From Christensenella sp. UBA5399 (GTDB taxonomy: Bacteria > Bacillota > Clostridia > Christensenellales > Christensenellaceae): a stretch of 7,687 nucleotides of DNA. The position numbers and the translations under genes are program-made. The first letter of the stretch is position 1. Each line of letters starts with the position of its first letter. The DNA is taken from contig DHOD01000125.1 in the NCBI GenBank assembly GCA_002407725.1, forward strand, positions 1-7,687. The letters run 5' to 3'. The notes beneath the pieces were generated by a model. That model searched no databases, was not told the DNA's origin, and saw nothing but the letters and a program-made list of their open reading frames with translations. This document shows positions 5,010-7,687 of this stretch, in pieces.

Positions 5010-5873
5010 ATGAAACATATATTCCTCATTTATCACCCCGCGGTGATATTTACCTATATTTGCTCCGCCATTGTGTGCAGCATGCTGACCATGCAGCCGT
5101 TTTTTGTACTTATTTCCTTTGCTGTGGGCAGCATCTATTCAATATACCTTTCCGGGGTGCGAAAATACTTTTCTTCCCTGAAATTTATGCTGGTCGTATT
5201 TGCCGTCATAGCGGTTGCCAATCCGTTGTTCAACCACAAGGGGAGCACCGTGTTGTTCTATATCGGCAACAATCCGTTTACCTGGGAAGCGCTGCTGTTT
5301 GGCATTTGCTCGGGGGGGATGCTGCTTTGCGTGATCGTTTGGTTCCGGTGTTACCAGGCGCTGATGACCAATGACAAGTTTCTGTACCTGTTTGGCAAAG
5401 CTGCGCCCACATCTGCGTTGGTGGCGTCTATGATACTCAAGTGGATTCCGCAGACTTCGCATAAAATGAACCAGATACGCAATGCGCAAGCCGCGCTTTA
5501 CAAAAATCATGATGATGGCACGCGGAAAAGGAAGATTGCAAGCAGCGTGCGGATGACGGGAATATTGATGAGCTGGAGCATGGAAGACAGCATAGAGGCG
5601 GCGGACTCGATGCGGGCGAGGGGTTATGGGGCCAAAAAGCGCACGACATTCTCAAAATATAAAATGGGTATGCATGACATCGTATCCCTTTGCATTATTG
5701 CTGCGCTTGCGGCGGTAAGTATTGCGGTTATTTTGGGAAGGGCAAATGACTTTTTGTTTTATCCAACGCCCAGCGGGGCCGATCTGGCAGCTTGGCTGTA
5801 TGTGCCGTATGCTTTGCTGCTGCTGTACCCGCTGATCCTGGAGGGGAGGGAGCGCCTCAGATGGATGCGATAG
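5010..5873 (+). CDS. ecfT: ECF transporter transmembrane T component (EcfT/CbiQ family)
   Basis: The 287-residue integral membrane protein links the ATPases to the substrate-binding S component of an energy-coupling-factor importer. Hydrophobic segments are visible at the N-terminus (from HPAVIFTYICSAIV), around residues 35-75, 90-115, near 230-245, and at the C-terminus (AAWLYVPYALLLLYPLILEG). The cytoplasmic coupling region includes KWIPQTSHKMNQIRNAQAAL (144-163) and the hallmark SMEDSIEAADSMRARGYG (190-207) with the Ala-Arg-Gly motif at 203-205. EGRERLRW near the C-terminus is also typical. I prefer ATG 5010, which has AGGTG at 4997-5001 and gives the usual N-terminus; GTG 4992 would add six residues. 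It follows a cobalamin riboswitch and terminator and overlaps the ATPase gene by 13 bases. The substrate is most likely a corrinoid, inferred from the riboswitch. Confidence 0.93.
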   Translation: MKHIFLIYHPAVIFTYICSAIVCSMLTMQPFFVLISFAVGSIYSIYLSGVRKYFSSLKFMLVVFAVIAVANPLFNHKGSTVLFYIGNNPFTWEALLFGICSGGMLLCVIVWFRCYQALMTNDKFLYLFGKAAPTSALVASMILKWIPQTSHKMNQIRNAQAALYKNHDDGTRKRKIASSVRMTGILMSWSMEDSIEAADSMRARGYGAKKRTTFSKYKMGMHDIVSLCIIAALAAVSIAVILGRANDFLFYPTPSGADLAAWLYVPYALLLLYPLILEGRERLRWMR

Positions 5874-7468
5874 AGGTCAGGGGGTTCTCGTTCTCGTATC
5901 CGGGCAGCGAAGCGCCTGCTGTGCAGGATGCGAGCCTCACGGTGCAGACCGGGGAATATGTTGTGCTGTGCGGAAAATCCGGAAGCGGAAAAACGACGCT
6001 TTTGCGCAGCATAAAAAAAGAAATTGCGCCGGTGGGCCGACGGACGGGGACGATCCTGATCAATGGAAAAGATGTGCTTCCCGTGGAAGAATCGGCAAGG
6101 ACAATTGGGTTTGTCATGCAGGACCCGGACAACCAGATTGTAACGGATACCGTTTGGCACGAGTTGGCGTTTGGGCTGGAAAATCTGGGGATCGGTACGG
6201 AAACCATACGAAGGCGCGTAGCGGAAACAGCACATTTTTTTGGTATACAATCCTGGTTTGAGAAAAGCGTTTTTGAGCTTTCGGGCGGGCAGAAGCAGAT
6301 ATTAAACCTGGCGGCGGCCATTGCGATGCAGACGGACGTTGTGATACTGGACGAGCCGACGGCGCAGCTTGACCCCATTGCCGCGAAGGAATTTTTGCAG
6401 ATGCTCCACCGCGTAAACGACGAGCTTGGCAAAACCGTTCTGCTGTCGGAGCACCGGCTGGACGATGTGCTGCCCGCCTGCGATACGGTTGTGTATATGG
6501 ATACGGGGCGTATATACTTTGCCGGCGCGCCGGGCGAATTTGTTGGGTTTCTTGGCGGCAATGAAAATGAATCCATCAAAGAATACAGCATCTCGCTGCC
6601 TGTGCCGGCCAGGATTGCAGCAAGGTTGGGAGAGGTGCGGGATATACCGCTGACCGTAAAGGAAGGCCGCAATTGGCTGAAGGATTTTTCGTCTGTGGCA
6701 AAGCTTTGCAGGTCGGACGGTGAGCCATGGGAAAGAGAAGATGTTCTTTTGCAAGCAAAGGACATCTGGTACCGGTATAACAAGCAGGACGATTTTGCCC
6801 TGCAGGGGCTTAACTTGGAGATTGGCCGCAATGAAATCCACTGTATCGTCGGTGGCAACGGCAGTGGAAAAAGCACTTTTTTGGGCGTGGCCGCAGGTGT
6901 CTTTAAGCCTGCCAGGGGCAAGGTGCAGTTTGCGGATACGCTGAAGACAGGGATGCTTTCCCAGAATCCTAAAACGCTGTTTGTATGCGATTCGCTGCGG
7001 GAAGACCTGCGGGAGCACGAAAAAGGGATTGCCGAGGAAAGCATACAGGAAATTATACATTTGTTTGGGCTGGGCGGCCTCCTTGCACGGCACCCGTACG
7101 ATCTGTCGGGCGGGGAAATGCAGAAGGCGGCGCTCGCCAAGCTGCTGCTGCTGGATCCCGATTTGCTGCTGCTGGATGAACCGGTGAAGGGGCTGGATGC
7201 CTTTGCCAAGTCGGAACTGGGTGCGGTTTTGAAGCAGCTGCAAAAACGGGGGAAAACAATTGTCATTGTTACGCATGACCTGGAGTTTGCGGCGCAATAC
7301 GCGAACCGCGTCTCCATGATGTTTTTGGGGAATGTGATTGCGGAAGACAGCGCAAAAGAGTTTTTTATATCCAATTCATTTTACACAACGGGCGCAAGCC
7401 GGATGACGAGGGGGATTATGGAGGAATGCAGTACGGTAGGGGAGGTGTGTCTATGCAAAACGCGCTGA
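5861..7468 (+). CDS. Fused double ABC ATPase of an ECF importer
   Basis: The 535-residue protein holds two ABC ATPase domains, replacing the EcfA1/EcfA2 (CbiO-type) pair. Domain 1 has Walker A GKSGSGKT (38-45), Q-loop around Q87 (VMQDPDNQIV), signature LSGGQ (140-144), Walker B VVILDEPT (160-167) and the switch His 198. Domain 2 has Walker A GGNGSGKST (331-339), signature LSGGE (415-419), Walker B LLLLDEP ending at P441, and His 472. All catalytic residues look intact in both halves. It would hydrolyse ATP at the cytoplasmic face to drive uptake through the T and S components. ATG 5861 is chosen because the purine-rich GGGGAGGGAG (5842-5851) precedes it and the family motif FSFSYPG follows closely; the longer open frame upstream lies inside the T gene. 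It overlaps both neighbours, implying translational coupling and a fixed subunit ratio. Confidence 0.95.
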   Translation: MDAIEVRGFSFSYPGSEAPAVQDASLTVQTGEYVVLCGKSGSGKTTLLRSIKKEIAPVGRRTGTILINGKDVLPVEESARTIGFVMQDPDNQIVTDTVWHELAFGLENLGIGTETIRRRVAETAHFFGIQSWFEKSVFELSGGQKQILNLAAAIAMQTDVVILDEPTAQLDPIAAKEFLQMLHRVNDELGKTVLLSEHRLDDVLPACDTVVYMDTGRIYFAGAPGEFVGFLGGNENESIKEYSISLPVPARIAARLGEVRDIPLTVKEGRNWLKDFSSVAKLCRSDGEPWEREDVLLQAKDIWYRYNKQDDFALQGLNLEIGRNEIHCIVGGNGSGKSTFLGVAAGVFKPARGKVQFADTLKTGMLSQNPKTLFVCDSLREDLREHEKGIAEESIQEIIHLFGLGGLLARHPYDLSGGEMQKAALAKLLLLDPDLLLLDEPVKGLDAFAKSELGAVLKQLQKRGKTIVIVTHDLEFAAQYANRVSMMFLGNVIAEDSAKEFFISNSFYTTGASRMTRGIMEECSTVGEVCLCKTR

Positions 7469-7687
7469 AGATTGCGGAACCCGTAGCGCTGCTGGCTGTA
7501 CCGGCTGCTTTGGTGCTGTGCGCCAGGTACGGTATGGAGCATGCCGCGTTGCTGACGGTTGTGATCGTCGTTTTGTCGTTGATGCCATTCTTTTTCCGGT
7601 ACGAGCTTACGAAGCCGCGCCCACGGGACATTATGCCGGTGGTTGTGCTGGCTGCGATTGCTGCAATTGGGAGGATCATTTTTGGAC
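7453..7687 (+). CDS. Probable ECF substrate-binding S component, truncated by the window edge
   Basis: The first 78 residues are visible and the frame runs off the window. The N-terminus has two hydrophobic segments (from about VALLAVPAALVLCA and AALLTVVIVVLSLMPFFF), then a charged loop (RYELTKPRPRDIMP) and a third segment (VVVLAAIAAIGRIIFG). The layout of a loop with E-x2-(R/K)-P-x-(A/P)-R-(D/E) followed by a small-residue helix ending in GR-x2-F is, from memory, typical of S components encoded beside CbiQ-type T proteins. ATG 7453 has a strong site, AGGGGAGGTG (7438-7447), and overlaps the ATPase gene by 16 bases. The S component determines the substrate; the cobalamin riboswitch points to cobalamin or a precursor, and a CbrT-like role is possible but not shown by the visible part. 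Confidence 0.75.
   Translation, partial: MQNALKIAEPVALLAVPAALVLCARYGMEHAALLTVVIVVLSLMPFFFRYELTKPRPRDIMPVVVLAAIAAIGRIIFG

Noticed and set aside
4857..5036. Short frames on both strands in the riboswitch leader
   Set aside because: They cover the riboswitch platform and terminator, lack ribosome binding sites and give no protein-like sequence.
5857..7374. Long minus-strand open frame of about 505 codons
   Set aside because: It lies opposite the double ABC ATPase, whose motifs are all intact on the + strand. The Ser/Cys-rich translation is a shadow produced by biased third positions.

Overview
The window looks like a chromosomal segment of a low-to-mid GC Firmicute, probably a gut-type Clostridia relative. 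The signs are AGGAGG-type ribosome binding sites, lipoprotein signal peptides of Gram-positive style, a dedicated ECF vitamin transporter, and a cobalamin riboswitch joined to rho-independent terminators. This is inferred from style; no marker gene fixes the taxon. All supported genes are on the + strand.

Region A (about 1-2996) is an accessory cluster of four closely spaced genes. They are a protein with nine Cys/His (zinc-ribbon-like) repeats and a HEAT-like C-terminal part (189-1295), an unrecognised aromatic-rich protein (1356-1772), a small lipoprotein (1793-2224), and a protein with two clear HEAT-like repeats (2274-2996). The first and fourth share the same type of helical repeat, which suggests a shared or related role. 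I recognise no named system.

Region B (about 2997-4506) begins with an extended -10 promoter and a foldable leader. A secreted lipoprotein follows (3100-3678), and its reading frame stays open beyond an amber stop for another 273 codons (3685-4506). The second half has no signal peptide and no good ribosome binding site, but it carries modules resembling those of the first half. It is either a lipoprotein gene split by a nonsense mutation, a stop that is read through, or a coupled gene pair.

Region C (about 4507-7687) is a cobalamin-controlled transporter operon. A promoter near 4601-4629 precedes a full cobalamin riboswitch (4645-4843), a long leader and a strong terminator (4955-4978). Then come the ECF transmembrane T component (5010-5873), a fused double ABC ATPase (5861-7468) and the N-terminal part of a membrane protein that is probably the substrate-binding S component (7453 to the window edge). 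The last three genes overlap by 13 and 16 bases and so are probably translationally coupled. Together they would form an ATP-driven importer for cobalamin or a corrinoid precursor, shut off when the cofactor is plentiful.
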